Origin: Cryptomeria japonica
Taxonomy: Eukaryota; Streptophyta; Pinopsida; Cupressales; Cupressaceae
Length of the DNA: 60,000 nt
NCBI RefSeq assembly: GCF_030272615.1
Contig: NC_081414.1
Span: forward strand, 519,073,185 to 519,133,184
Reading direction: 5' to 3'
Position numbers and translations under genes: made by a program. How positions within the stretch are numbered: the first letter of the stretch is position 1; each line of letters starts with the position of its first letter. Of this stretch, positions 1-12,118 are shown piece by piece. Under the pieces are notes generated by a model. The model had not been told where the DNA came from, ran no database searches, and was given only the letters and a program-made list of their open reading frames with translations.

Positions 1-791
1 GAGTACATCTACAGATGAATTCAAATCTACCAATATCACAAAGGTACTTTTGGATTCTATAAAGAGGATAACTAATTGCAATGTATTGGCTTTTAAGGCA
101 ATTGATAACACTTTACCTATTCTAAAGATGATTGCACGAAATTGTAATATAGATCACGTTAAGGATTCTTTAGGTAAATTGGACATGTTGTTCAAATTCA
201 TTTATGATAATGTTATAACTATAGACAAGGTAAATGAGGATATCATAAATTAGAGAGTTGAAAAAGAGAAAAACACATTCTTTGAAAACACAATAAAAAA
301 TGTATCGATCATGTGGATACACTGATACCGGTACTCATTTCTATAATTTTGGAGTATAAGGAGCTATATAGGGAAGCATGTAAACCTCATTGTTTGACTG
401 AGGACATTGATAAGGAGATAAAGAAGACACAAAAAGAAATGGATGACATTGTGGATAATATTATAGGTTCATCCGGACTCATATCATTTTTTGAACAAGA
501 AATGGCAGTCTTTGAGGAGAAATTAGAAAAAATTGAGAAAGAGAAGGCAAGGATAAAGTCTAATGCTCGGGAACTAAAAGATAAACTTGGTCTGAGGCTG
601 GATAATCTGATTACTCAGAGAATTGAATTATCTAAGGCAACAATCTAAGGAGAATGATCACCAGAGCAACAAATTCAATATCTCACCAGTATGATCCAGC
701 AGACTGAGGAAAATTTAGATGACAACAACAAATTTATGCAGAGTCTGAATATGATTTTGGTGGACATCTTTCAGATTGTAACCAACTAGTT
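1..791 (+). pseudogene. C-terminal end of ORF2 of retroelement G (coiled coil), decayed
   Basis: Two open stretches (50-253 and 313-648) lie in different frames, so at least one frameshift separates them; a stop at 646-648 and further stops follow. The second stretch is rich in E, K, D and L with heptad-like spacing and is predicted by eye to be a coiled coil. In position (directly before a polypurine tract and LTR) and in character it matches the C-terminal parts of ORF2 in elements B (17875-18123) and A (8583-8903), here on the + strand. The start lies left of the window. No enzymatic motif is visible. The function is unknown; a structural or assembly role in a non-autonomous retroelement is an inference. 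Confidence 0.6.
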
Positions 792-977
792 ACAAACCTT
801 GAGGTAGCATTTTTGTACTCTTTTTGATGACATCCTTTGTCATTGATGTCAAAGGGGGAGTAGTGGAGAGAAAAATGCATGTACAAAGGAGATCACTTGC
901 TCAGGGGGAGCACATCATTTTGGATTTCAGTTTTTGGATAACAGTTTTGATTTTTCTCATGAGTGTTACCATCAATG
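792..977 (+). other. 3' untranslated internal part of element G with an extra polypurine-like run
   Basis: No coding signal. A purine run TCAAAGGGGGAGTAGTGG lies near 849-866 and another G-rich patch near 904-911. The pattern 'cattgatgtcaaaggggga' recalls the 3' ends of plant copia elements, so it may be an old or second polypurine tract. Confidence 0.4.
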
Positions 978-991
978 CCAAAGGGGGTGAT
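978..991 (+). promoter_or_regulatory. Polypurine tract of element G
   Basis: CCAAAGGGGGTGAT lies directly before the LTR start TGTTGG at 992. It is the usual plus-strand priming site, and elements A and B have nearly the same sequence at the equivalent place on the other strand. Confidence 0.75.
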
Positions 992-2070
992 TGTTGGCAT
1001 TCTACACTCTTATGAGAATAGTTGATGTTGTCATTGATGGAAGTCATCTGGCAACCAACTGGAAGTCACCGACAATTGGTTTCTACATGTAGACACTTTG
1101 ACACTTCCATCCAGACTGTAGACACTTTCGAGGGATGGAAGTCACCGACAATTTGACAATCAGTTCAATATAATGATGATGAAGACTCTAGTAAGTCATG
1201 ATTCTTGTGGATGTTTCTAGATCGTGTCCCATCTATTTTTATGGTTTGCATTGATCATCGTGTTTGTTGTGGTTGATTTCTCTGGTATGGTCATGTTATG
1301 CAATATTCTTGGTCAACTAGATGATTGTAGCATGTTATGGATGTTTGAGGAATAATTCTTGAAGGTGTTTCTTGTTTGAGGCTGTGATTTAGGTCCATAC
1401 TATATCTTAGTCAACATTTTTTTGGTCCACATGTAATGATGTAGCATTTTCTTGTTATTTGTGACGAGTTTTAAGCTGACCTTGAAATATAGGTTGATGA
1501 CTTGTATAAATATATGCAATAGTCATGTGAGAGATCTATCTGTGTGGTATCTGCGAGTGTATTTGAATGTGTGTTATCAAATAAGTGTGTGACCAAATGT
1601 TTTGATTTTTTGGAAGTGTGAAGAAGTGTGGCAGAGCATATCAAATTGTGTTCTTAACCAAAATTGTAAATATGCATGATGAGATGATATCTTATTAGTT
1701 CACGATCTTCCATATGTAATCAGAATGTTTCTATAAGACAATGGGTCTTCCAAAGGGTTGTAGCCCTCCTTGTTATGTGTTTTGAGTAGTGAGCTCTAGG
1801 AAGTATGCCTAAATGAATGTCCATTCCCCACTGTAATATTTAATTTACTCCTAATATGGTAACATCTAATTGTGGGTAGGTTCCCATCGTGGTTTTTCCC
1901 TTAATTGGGTTCTCCATGTCAAAAATATTGGTGCTATGTGTGTTAGTGATGTGGTGTTGATTTGTGCTTTCATTGTTAATTATCAGATCTGAAATTAACT
2001 TTGAGTTTAGTAAAGTTTGTGACAAAACTGATTCACCCCCTCCTCTAAGTTTGTTGCCTTGTTGCCAACA
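992..2070 (+). mobile_element. 3' LTR of copia-like retroelement G
   Basis: The LTR begins TGTTGGCATT and ends TTGTTGCCAACA, so the TG...CA ends and short inverted termini are present (1,079 bp). A polypurine tract precedes it. Near the end is CTGATTCACCCCCTCCTCT, a C-rich motif shared with the LTR ends of A and B and typical, from memory, of SIRE/Maximus-like copia LTRs. The flanking pentamer is GAATC (2071-2075); the partner copy lies outside the window. Short reading frames inside it are chance. Confidence 0.8.
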
Positions 2071-2241
2071 GAATCATGGTAATTTAAAAACAAAATGTGT
2101 AAAGTAACGAAAATCTATTACTAATAGATATTCATTATTAACGAATATCTACTACCTAAGACAATTTAAAAAAGATTAGACCCATGAGCCTCATTTTTTA
2201 CTAGTTTCAACAATAAAAGAAGAGTGGGAGCAAAGAAAAAA
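2071..2241. other. Short AT-rich spacer between elements G and C
   Basis: 171 bp of AT-rich DNA with no coding signal. It holds the right flank of G and the left flank of C (AAAAA at 2237-2241, not verifiable as a TSD because C's other end is lost). Confidence 0.6.
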
Positions 2242-4338
2242 TGTAATGCCCCACTATGAGGCCTAGAGGACATAAAAAAGATAAACAACAATAAAATGCA
2301 AATAATTTTATTTTTATTAAAAGTGAAACCATACAATTACATTGAGATACATGAAACATCAAGATAAGGAAATGATGTACAAGAACAACTAGCAAAGTCC
2401 TCAAGGCCCCATAATGATGTTACTCAAGGATAAAGAATAACCATACATATGAGCATAGAAAGCCACATAAATAAGTTAACACCATCCTTTACAAGGAACT
2501 AGATACATATTACATTTCCAAGAGTATACGTAAGATTGTCAATTACATAACAAGGTATTCATAAGCATATAATCTCCAAGAGTACAATAAAGAAATGAAT
2601 ACATAGATCTGCATCAATATGATAGTCTTCAATCCTCCACGTGACAACATGAACATGAAGAAGGAAGAACAAAATCCAATGGGCGCGATTACCACTCCAC
2701 CCAACCATGTGGTAGCATAAGGTCCACCCCTCATGCTAGGAGGTATCACCCAGACCCACATGTCAGATGCAATCAGAAAGAGAACCAACATGACACACAA
2801 GAGAACTCAAAAAGGCTTAACCATAAGAGACTCACAAGGCTTAACCACATGAGACTCACAAGGCTTAACCATGGGAGGCTCAGAGTAAAAAAAAACCATC
2901 TTCTAGAGGCTCAAGAAATCCATAGGAGGATAAAAGATGCAAGTTACCACTAGGTAAAAATTGTGAAGAGTGTCATCACTAGGTTGCCATGAGTTACCCT
3001 GGTAGGTCTTCACTAGGTCCCGACCCCCACCCTAGATTACCCTACTAACCTTCCTCGACTCCCATCCCCCATACAAACACTAGTGGACCACACCAACCTT
3101 TTGAAAGGACAAGATTGGTGGAAGCCATTCTAGGCCCTTCTCTTCCTACCTCAACCCTAAACAAGCACCTGAGTGTAAGAGAGGCAACAAGAATTAATCT
3201 TTATTAATATTATCTAGCTACCCACCCAAGTTCATTATTTTATATTATCACTTGATTACAAAACTCTCATTGAGTTACCATGGCAACCACTTTGGGTCCC
3301 GACCCCTAATGAAAGCCACTCCCCCTTCACTTGCACCTAGCAATCAAAATTCATCACAAGATCTAAGACAACTAGAACACCAAGAGTCTAGACCTCTCTT
3401 CCATAGAAAGGTTGGTAGGCTTGCTAGAACAAGATAGCATACATGGAGTATTCAAAATAGGATAGGAAACACCATCTATCTTTAAAATCATTCAAGGCTT
3501 GAACTCTTAACATCAAAAGAGAAGTTTGACTATGGATAAAATAATCCATAAACTCCCCTCCTAAGCCTCTATAATTCAAACACGTATAACCACACCTCTG
3601 AGTATTCAACTATGATGGATTAGGACCATATGTCAAAACAAGGTCACCATGCCAAACCTAAGAGAATCCAAACACAACATATCACCATAAAGGTCCAAAA
3701 TTAGTTCTATATATCCATGAATTCTAATTAACATTAATTACCAATATCCCAAGTTGAAATCATTATATCTCATTTATTCCTAATTATTGCACCACAAAAC
3801 TGACATTTCATTAATCAATCATTTATGATAACTTATTACATTAGTGCCAGTTAATCATCATAATTTGAATCAACAACAAAAAAAAAAGATAGTATCTAGA
3901 GTTCAAATAATCCCAAACATTTAACTTATCCACTTGAATGCTTAATTACATTAAATAACATATGATTATATCTAAAAACATTTACTTTTCTCTAAAATAT
4001 ACGTTGTTTCCAAATAAGTCTATATTTACAAAATACATGCATATATATTTATATATATAGAGAAACTATAACACTATACTCAAATCTGTTAATCTAAAAG
4101 AAATATGTCTAATTTAATCATTTATTCTATCTTTATCAACGCCTAGCTATATTTGTCCAAAATATAACTATTTTACCCATTTTACTATCTTTATCAAAAC
4201 CTAACTATATTTATCCCAAAATGTATCTATTGTGCCAATTTACTATCTAACAAAATACACTACATTTTTTATATTATGAACATATAAAAATACTTCTCTA
4301 ATCACTTGACCAATTTAATAATGAATTGAAAGGGGAAA

Positions 4339-4462
4339 GATGGAGGTTCCACTGTGGACCTCCCCCCATGGTGGTGGTGGAGATCCCACCACCATGGGTA
4401 GCCCATGATGGATGGGCTCCCCATCACCGTGGGTAGCCCACGGTGGGTGCCACGACACCCCC
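4339..4462. repeat. GC-rich cluster of inverted repeats inside LTR C
   Basis: Several short palindromes are packed together: GAGGTTCCACTGTGGACCTC, a CCATGGTGGTGG...CCACCACCATGG hairpin, and GTAGCCCA/TGGGCTCC-type arms. The patch contrasts strongly with the surrounding AT-rich LTR. Confidence 0.7.
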
Positions 4463-4532
4463 AAATCAGCAACACAAGAAAAATAAAAATATACACAAAA
4501 GAAAATTTTCTCTCTCATAATTTACTTTGTAA

Positions 4533-4699
4533 CATTATATATATATATATATATATACATATATATGTATGTATGTATATGTATATATATGTATATATGT
4601 ATATGTATATGTATATATATATATACATATACATATATATATACATATATATGTATATACATATATATATACATATACATATACATATATACATATATA

Positions 4700-4732
<33 letters not shown>

Positions 4733-4895
4733 ATATATACATATATGTATATATGTATATATACATATATACATATACATATATACATATATACATATAC
4801 ATGTATATATATATACATATATACATATACATGTATATATATATACATATATACATATATATGTATATATGTATATATATATATGTATATATGTA

Positions 4896-4944
<49 letters not shown>

Positions 4945-4954
4945 ATATGTATAT
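4533..4954. repeat. (TA)n / (TATG)n microsatellite
   Basis: About 420 bp of alternating purine-pyrimidine sequence, mostly TATA with interspersed CA/TG. It reads open in most frames only because it lacks stop triplets; those frames are artefacts. Confidence 0.95.
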
Positions 4955-6376
4955 AGACACACAAACACACACATCAAACATATAGTCATGGATTCACAAA
5001 AAATTTCAATAGGAAAGAATAATATAAGCCCCTCTAAATCCATAAATTCAAATGCTCAGATTTACTAGAATGTAAACTAACCCTGATTTTTTTAAAAATT
5101 CTTTTTAATATAAAAGCCCATTTAAATTTTATTAGAAAAGCCCTAGATGAAATCTTTTCTTGATAAAAATCTTTAATCCAAATGAATCTAAAATCCTATA
5201 AGACCCAAACCCCATTACCAGACAAATCCTTATCATTTTCTAGTTTCAATAGAAGAACAATCAAACTAATTTTATTCAAATGAAGGAAAAAAATTAACAT
5301 GCACATGAAGAAAGAATGATAAACCTACCTTATTCGCCATCAAGAAAACAACACAAAGGAGGAAGCAAATATTTTCCAAGAGATCCATGAAAAAACCCAC
5401 AATTCTAGAAAGCTTCTTCCAATTCTATCCAATTCCTTCAATAAACCCCAACATTCCCGAGCCAGAAATTCCAATATTTTCCCTAATTTCTTCTTTCAAG
5501 AACAAATTGTTTCTCCCAAATTCCATTTTTTTTTAAGAAAACCCAGACAACCCAAAAAACTATTTTGCAGAGAAAACTCATGGGAAGACTCCGCCCCCCA
5601 TAAAAAAAAACCAATCAAATAATAATAAAATACCCCTTTACAATTTGTAAATCCCACAATTAATTGTATGCAAAGAATCTAAATAATTAATTCCATTAAC
5701 TACTTTATTTTTTGAAACTCCCCAAATGAAATCTTAAATTAAAACATTTTCTTGTTTGAATTAATTTCCATGAGCACGATTAAATTCAATTAATAATTAA
5801 CTAATTCCCTCATACATAATTAAAGTAAATAATCAAAAGTTTTATTAAAAAATAATCTTTTCAAAAAATAAAATAATCTAAATCTTTGAACCCCACTAGT
5901 TTAATTAATATAACATTACAATATTTTACTTGATATTGTTAATTAAATTACTCTTTAAAATACATGAATAAGTATTATTGTTAATTCCCTTACTAGAGAC
6001 CAAAGTAGTTAAATATTTAAATTAATCAACTCATTAAATTTAATTTAATAAAAGTTACATTAATTTCCCATTCATTAATCTATTTAGTAAAATATAATTA
6101 ATTTTCTTCTTAACATAATAAACACACCACTATACTTTGGAATAAGGAATTTTGAAACACGAAAACATACTAGACAAGACTGGACAACCACAAGTCAACA
6201 AACACAAGGTCACCTGACATAGGTCTCGTTCCATATGAATGATAGTACAATAGGGTCTGACCGATAACTTCGGTTTTCCAGTTTACCATTGGGTCATAGA
6301 GCATGCTCAGACCTGAAGATTTAGGTGGAATTCAAGTGGAGTCGATGCTCGATACCTGCAATCCTGCATCACTGAG
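4955..6376. other. AT-rich part of LTR C, no gene
   Basis: This is the U3-side part of the C LTR. Near 6330-6370 it matches, in reverse, the GATGCAGG...GGTA region of D (from about 55050) and of F (from about 41690). No coding sequence is seen. Confidence 0.6.
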
Positions 6377-6381
6377 AAACA

Positions 6382-7305
6382 TGTTAGTATTAACTGGTGA
6401 CTGAGAGGGGGGTGAATCAGAAAATAAAAAACCTTAACCAGTTTTCCAAAATATCCATAGAGCAATCCGCTGAAAACTAAACCAATGATTCAAGCATCTC
6501 ATAATATATTAAATAAATAATAATGAAAGAAAGAGACATGCATGCATAATAAGTTCAACACATAACACAAGATGTATATGTGGAAACCCTTGGTGAGAGG
6601 GAGAAAACCACAGTGGTTGAACCTACAATCCTTTACTGCAGATAAAATATTTTGCCCTATTAGGAGCTTACAACTTGTTCTTTATTAGAACATCACCCTG
6701 TTAGGAGTGACTGGTATCCGGTTAAAAATACCTTAGAATCTTTTAAAGTTCACCTTGTAAGAGGATTTTACAACTTCATATCTAAAGTGATCCGGTTAAG
6801 ATTTTTTACATGAAGAGCCGGTTAAGGCTCACCCTGTTAAAAGATTTACAATGCTGCAATTGTAAGAAGGCAACAAAGATGATAGTTATCTCTCATGACA
6901 CTACCTCTGTCTCATAGATCCACTTTGCATGCTATGTTCTACTAATCAATGTAGGCTTCTCCGATTCATACCTCTATCTCCTACACTTTATTCTCTCCAC
7001 CCTTTTCATTCACACACATCTATATCACATTAACAGTGACTTTAATCAGTATGAAAGATGTAAATATAATACCCTTTTGTTTTGGTGCCAACCTTCCCTC
7101 CAAAAATCAAATTCAAAAACATGTTATCACGCCTCAAATTTCTCTCCAAAAAACATTTCGGGAATATTGGTCATTACAACTGTTCATGCCGAAAATATCA
7201 TCGATTGAATAGGGAAGACTGCCAGTTCGACTGTATGTTTCTAAGTCTGCCGGTTGAGACTCCAATGTTGTCGGTTGTCGCCTATGTACTGGTCCAATTC
7301 TGACT
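6382..7305 (-). repeat. 3' LTR of element B, inner part
   Basis: Homologous to 22998-23520 and then 50030-50429. It contains the intact CACTA target site (TAC at 6902-6904) that is split by the CACTA element in the other LTR. It ends at the TGACT (7301-7305) where element A inserted. Confidence 0.92.
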
Positions 7306-8188
7306 TGTTGGGATCCAAGAAGACTGAGAGGGGGGGGGGGGGGTGAATCAGTGTTCTGTTGGTAAGATAAGATTTTATTCTTTTATAACATACACACATA
7401 AACTAGTAAATGAATCAACATGTAACTTGAAGCAAATAAACCATCCACATGAATGAACACCACAACACAAGAAATTTATACGTGGAAAACCTTAATGAGG
7501 AAAAACCATGGTGGGATTTGTGACCCACAAGATCAATTCACTGGCCATATGAAAGATATTACATAGAGAGGGGGCTTGCAAATGCAGGAAGGCACACTGC
7601 CTAGAGCACATTTCTCATCACTAAAGAGTCTCACTGACTACAAGCTTCTGCTGAAGTAAAATAATGAAAATAAACTCAAAAAAAGAATCTCTTATGCCAA
7701 AGAGAGTTCTGGTTATAGCTCTTCTTTGTACCGGTTCATAAACCTTGAACATTACTACCGTTGTCTCCTTCCCTCCAACAATGTCTTACAAAACATATAT
7801 AGATCATTGCATGATACAACATTCACATACAAATGATCTTTGCATTCTAGAATCCTATTCTATTATAATCCACAATCTCATCCACATATTTTGTATTGTC
7901 ATCTCATAATGACCTAGCAAACTGACCTATATACCCTTTACAAACAATATGCCTTATGCTAGCTTACAATACAAAAAGATATACAATGTCGGCCTTATAC
8001 AACAATTACAATATGATTTTTCAAATAAAGCTTCCTTGAAGTGCTACATGTCGGTGTCGGTTGTAACCCTAGATGCTCAATGTTAGTGTCTGCTAGTGAA
8101 TGCCTCCTAATGCCCATATGTGGCTTCCATCTAATCTTGGTTCCATCAATGACAACAAAATGAATCCAATGAGTGTCAATTTCCAACA
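7306..8188 (-). repeat. 3' LTR of element A
   Basis: 883 bp, homologous to 14891-15790 and to its duplicate 16293-17192. A run of 14 G (7330-7343) lies near the end within the conserved C-rich LTR-end motif (on the minus strand GATTCACCCC...CTCTCAGT). Confidence 0.93.
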
Positions 8189-8202
8189 AAATCCCCCTTT
8201 GG
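8189..8202 (-). promoter_or_regulatory. Polypurine tract of element A
   Basis: On the minus strand this reads GCCAAAGGGGGATTT directly before TGTTGG, matching the tracts of G and B. Confidence 0.8.
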
Positions 8203-8250
8203 CACTGATGACAACACTTATGTGAAAAATGGATTCCCAGTCGGCCCAAC

Positions 8251-10424
8251 TAAAAAATGACATATGCTCCCCCTGAGCAATACACTCCTTCTAATATCCT
8301 TCCCATATGTTCTTGTCTGATATTTTTCTGATACTGATTTTTCACATATATACACTCCCACTTTGGCATCAATGTCAAAGAATGGTGAAATAATTGAAAG
8401 AATTTGGTTCAGAACAAAAGAATGAATAAATACTGATTATTTTACTAGAGATTGACTAACTTCAAAATTGTTGGGTAAGCCTTGTCTAGCAACTATAGGT
8501 ATGTATCCCTACCGATTTTGAAGGTTTTGGATATGGATACCAGACCACTCAGTAAGTGTGCAATAGTTTCCTTCTCTAAGACTTATGTCAGTGTGGGTTT
8601 TACAATCATGTCCATACACTCTCTCTTGTGCAAACCTAGTGAATCCACTCTTGGACTCACCAATCCTCTAAGACTCCTTGGTCTCTGAATGATCTTTTCT
8701 CTCTCCTTCTCAAAAGCAAAAATTTGATTCTCCAAAGACAAAATTTGACCATCAACAAATGTTGTTAGAGAGGTCAATCCATCAAAATAATTTACAATGT
8801 TAGCTACCTTATCATGTAATTCCTTCAATTTGCTATCCACATTTGATGTAAGAATTTCTATGTTACAATAGACCTTGTAGATATTTGTACACTGTTTAAA
8901 CAATTCTCAATAAGAACGAGTTTATCTTTAATTTTCTTCTTCTCTGTTACAATGATTTGGTCAAAGGCTTCTCTTTTAGCCACAATGATTCTCTCTAATG
9001 CTTGTCAGTCTGATATCTGCTGCAGTGATTGAATATTGTTAGATATGTGCTTTGTTAGTGTTTTAAGCTTGCTGGAAGGGCTTGCTTCATTCTCAATCAT
9101 ACAATCAGGGATTAATCTATGCAAAATTGTAACTGATTGATCTATTATTTCCTTATCTATAGATCCCTCCTTTAGTAGCTTTTGAGTAGGTACCATCATT
9201 AATTCAATGGGACTCATCTTAGTTATTGATTTCTTCTCAACTTGAGAAGTGTCAATTACCAAAATCTTTGCTGGGGAATCAATATCTACTACCATTGTAG
9301 TCTCAATTTCCTTTACCTTTACCTTAACCTCCTTTGCACTGGTGTCTTTGCCACTTGGTGCAGTAACAATTACTATCAGTGGAGTATTATCCATAATATT
9401 ATTAGTATCTTGTACATTTCCTTGCTCAAAAATAGTTTGGGCCGATATAGACTGTACACTCTCCTTAGCTGTCGGTGGTGTCTATACACCCTTATTTTCT
9501 ATTGGTATATCCAAAATTGGTTTAGAACTTCCCAAAATACCTTTCCCTTTTGATTTATCTAGAATGGTGGAAGTTGATGACTTAACAAAAATTCTTCATG
9601 AGAGGTAAGAAAGTCTGGATTCTTATGGAAGAATTTGACCCAACCCTCACTGGTCTCATTTATAACCTCATTAACTCTGCCCATCATTAGGCTTATTTGT
9701 CGAGGTTTGCTACTAAAAAAATTCCTATTAGCAACATCTATACACCTCTTCATTTCTTCATTACTTATTGCACCACATAGATTCAAAAGTTCTACCCATT
9801 TGATCTCTCTATTCCTCTTGAATGTGTCAAGTCTTCTAGTATCTAGTTTATTGTACAATGATAGAGGACTTGCCTTCAAAAAAATTACTAACACTTTCTT
9901 ATAAATATCTATGTGCAACAAAATTGCCTCTTCTATCTCATTCTGCTCATTATCCTCTAAACTCTCATAGTAGATAGATACATTTTTCAAAATTCCATCC
10001 TTTGTTATTTTATCAATTAATTCAGCACAAGTCAATTTAGTCTTACCAGACTCAGTAGCATCTTCGCTCTTCTTATTTTTGTTGGGGGTTACTGAAGTGG
10101 ATGTAACTGGTTTTCTCTTTTGTGTAGGCTTCCTTGCTGGAGGTGGGGGTGCAGTAGGTTTTGTTACCTTTCTAAAAAGTTTCTTCCTTGGATCCACCTT
10201 CTTCTCCTCTACTGGTGGCTGATCTACTTTCTTCCTCTGTACCCTTATGAATTCTAGAAGTTTATTGTCCTCTTGATTAGAATCAAAAGTGATGGTAGAA
10301 ATGTAAGTTCCAGGCTTCTTCACTTCTGAAGTACTAGCCATTGCCATTTCTCTTCCTGGTTTGGATCCAGAACCCATTTTAGTTCCTATCCTATGAATGA
10401 CATTCTGCACAAATGCAAACATCT
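8251..10424 (-). pseudogene. ORF2 of element A, C-terminal part (after solo LTR E)
   Basis: The frame enters from the N-terminal part across the solo LTR: codon phase at 10425 matches phase at 12124, so removing E restores one frame. It runs open to a stop at 9559. A frameshift near 9585 moves coding to another frame that continues to 9005 with one TAG. A further shift gives 8583-8903. The sequence has a basic, proline-rich stretch (about 10,070-10,200), then helical regions and a coiled coil. Part near 9080-9130 resembles the ORF2-B segment near 18,190-18,260 (a shared LIPD motif). It ends close to the polypurine tract. No known enzyme motif is seen. Confidence 0.65.
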
Positions 10425-12118
10425 TGTGTTGAGGGAAAAAGCGAGACACTAAGCAAACATGCCCTAACCTCACTTTTAATCACACACTTGTGGAATACGA
10501 AAGAGCCTAGAGGTATCACACAATTGGCTACTTCTTTTTGTGGAAGAGAGAGCCACGAGCTACCTATTAGGATTTCTATTCCTTTGTTGTAATTGAAAGA
10601 TAAAATGATGCAAGTTCAATCCCTAACCCCAAAGTGCAAGTATGAACTAATAACAAGATTGTAGAATTGAACTTAAACAATGGAAAGTTGTAAACACAAG
10701 GACAAGACAAGAATGTAAATGCATACCTGGTGTTAAAATATGAATGAAAATGTTCGGGACGGGGGCGCAAGTGCCACTATCCTAATTCTGCACCTGAAAC
10801 TACTCCTGAAACTGCTGTTTTGCAACCTGAAAAGCTGTCAAAAATGCTGAAACTTGCTGTCTGACAGAAGGACCAGGGCGCCCAGTGCCCCTGTCCCAGG
10901 GACCAAGGCACCCAGCGCCCCTATCCTGGCAGGACCAGGGCACCCCATGCCCCTATCCTGGTCTTTTTCTCTGAAACTTGGTGTGGAGTGCTATCTCGGT
11001 CTACTTCTTTCGGATCTGCAACTTGCGGTGTCGTCCGAATTCCGAAACCTGCACTTATATCTGAAAAAGTGTGGTGGGTGGCTATATAGGGTTTTCCCTT
11101 AGTCAAACCCCCGCTTTGGTGATTTCCACCTCCACGAATAGCCAAGTTGTATTGTAAAAGTAGTGTGTGTGCAGACCTTGTGTGTGTGCAAGATCCTAAA
11201 ATGCAAGTAAGCAAACTAGAGCAACCTAGAAAGTAAACCCTAATTGCTTGTAAATGATAATGTAAATGCTCCAAATCAAGATGCAAAGTGATCTAAAGCA
11301 TGAATACAAATGATATAATGAGGCTTATGTAAAGATATGAAAACAACATGAAATCATACCCAACCCCAAGGGAGGGGTACAAGCCAATCTTCAGTCGGTG
11401 ACCCCTTATTGTTCTTCAATGCCTTCAAGCCCTAAATGAATGAATGAATTTGATGAATGCTTGATGGATGGATGTTGAATGTTGTTGAAGTCTTCAAAGA
11501 TCTTCTCTTTCACTGCATAGAAGGTCCTTGAAACCAAAAATTCTTCTCCTTTCAAATGAAGAAAGAGAGCTCTTATATATGAAACCCTAGGTCTTAATTT
11601 CAACTTTTAGCCGACCTAGAGATTGAATCTCCCGCCAATTTATTAGGGTTAAGCTTTATTTTATGATTGGATTGCGCTCCTAAAATTTTGGGAAAAATGT
11701 CCAGGACCATGTGCATGCCGGGCGCCATGGTCTTGACAACTTTTCACCAAATTTTCAGGGCCGTCGGATATGATGATTTTAGAGCGAATCCTGAAGTTAC
11801 AACTGATTTCGAGATGTTTTGACCCCCGAAATCAAGCCCCCAAGTTCAAAATAGGACCTAATTAGGGTTTTGATTAAATGATGTATTGGAAGAATAAAAT
11901 GAAAGGGGCACACTTTAATGAAAGGGGCACACTTTAATGAAAAGGGCCCAACTTTATGATATGGGAGATGATAAAATAGAACCTTAGACCTAATTAATTT
12001 AATTAATTAAGTGCTAAAGGGGAAATGCAATGCAAAATGCAAAATGTGCCAAGGCGGGTGCTAAACTAGGTGTGAAATTGTACCACCCTAGCAAGTGCGT
12101 ACAATTTACGACACTACA
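10425..12118 (-). mobile_element. Solo LTR E inserted in ORF2 of element A
   Basis: On the minus strand it starts TGTAGTGTCGTAAATTG and ends CCCTCAACACA, 1,694 bp with TG...CA ends. The TSD is CATCT (10420-10424 and 12119-12123). It contains no internal region, as expected after LTR-LTR recombination. A GC-richer stretch at 10,760-10,990 repeats a short motif of the type CCAGGGCRCCCAGTGCCCC. Reading frames here, including the last residues of the apparent ORF ending at 12014, are accidental. Confidence 0.85.

Larger units (their letters stand above)
2242..6381 (-). mobile_element. 3' LTR of gypsy-type element C, main part
   Basis: On the minus strand the LTR ends ...GGGGCATTACA (read on + as TGTAATGCCCC at 2242). 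It is homologous to 52274-54064, the other LTR of the same element. The LTR is cut at 6381 by element B; its remaining 349 bp, including the start, lie at 50684-51032. Total length is about 4,489 bp, which is very long. It contains a GC-rich patch (4339-4462) and an AT microsatellite (4533-4954). The LTR start resembles solo LTR F and LTR D (CGTAGTGCCCC versus TGTAGTACCCC), so all three are one broad Ty3/gypsy-like family. The small reading frames here are not genes. Confidence 0.85.

Noticed and set aside
4405-5068. Long open frames of alternating Tyr/Ile/Met/His residues on both strands
   Set aside because: They are translations of a TA/TG microsatellite in all frames; no protein.
12014-12118. 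Last 35 codons of the apparent 437-codon ORF
   Set aside because: They lie within solo LTR E; the real frame continues at 10424.
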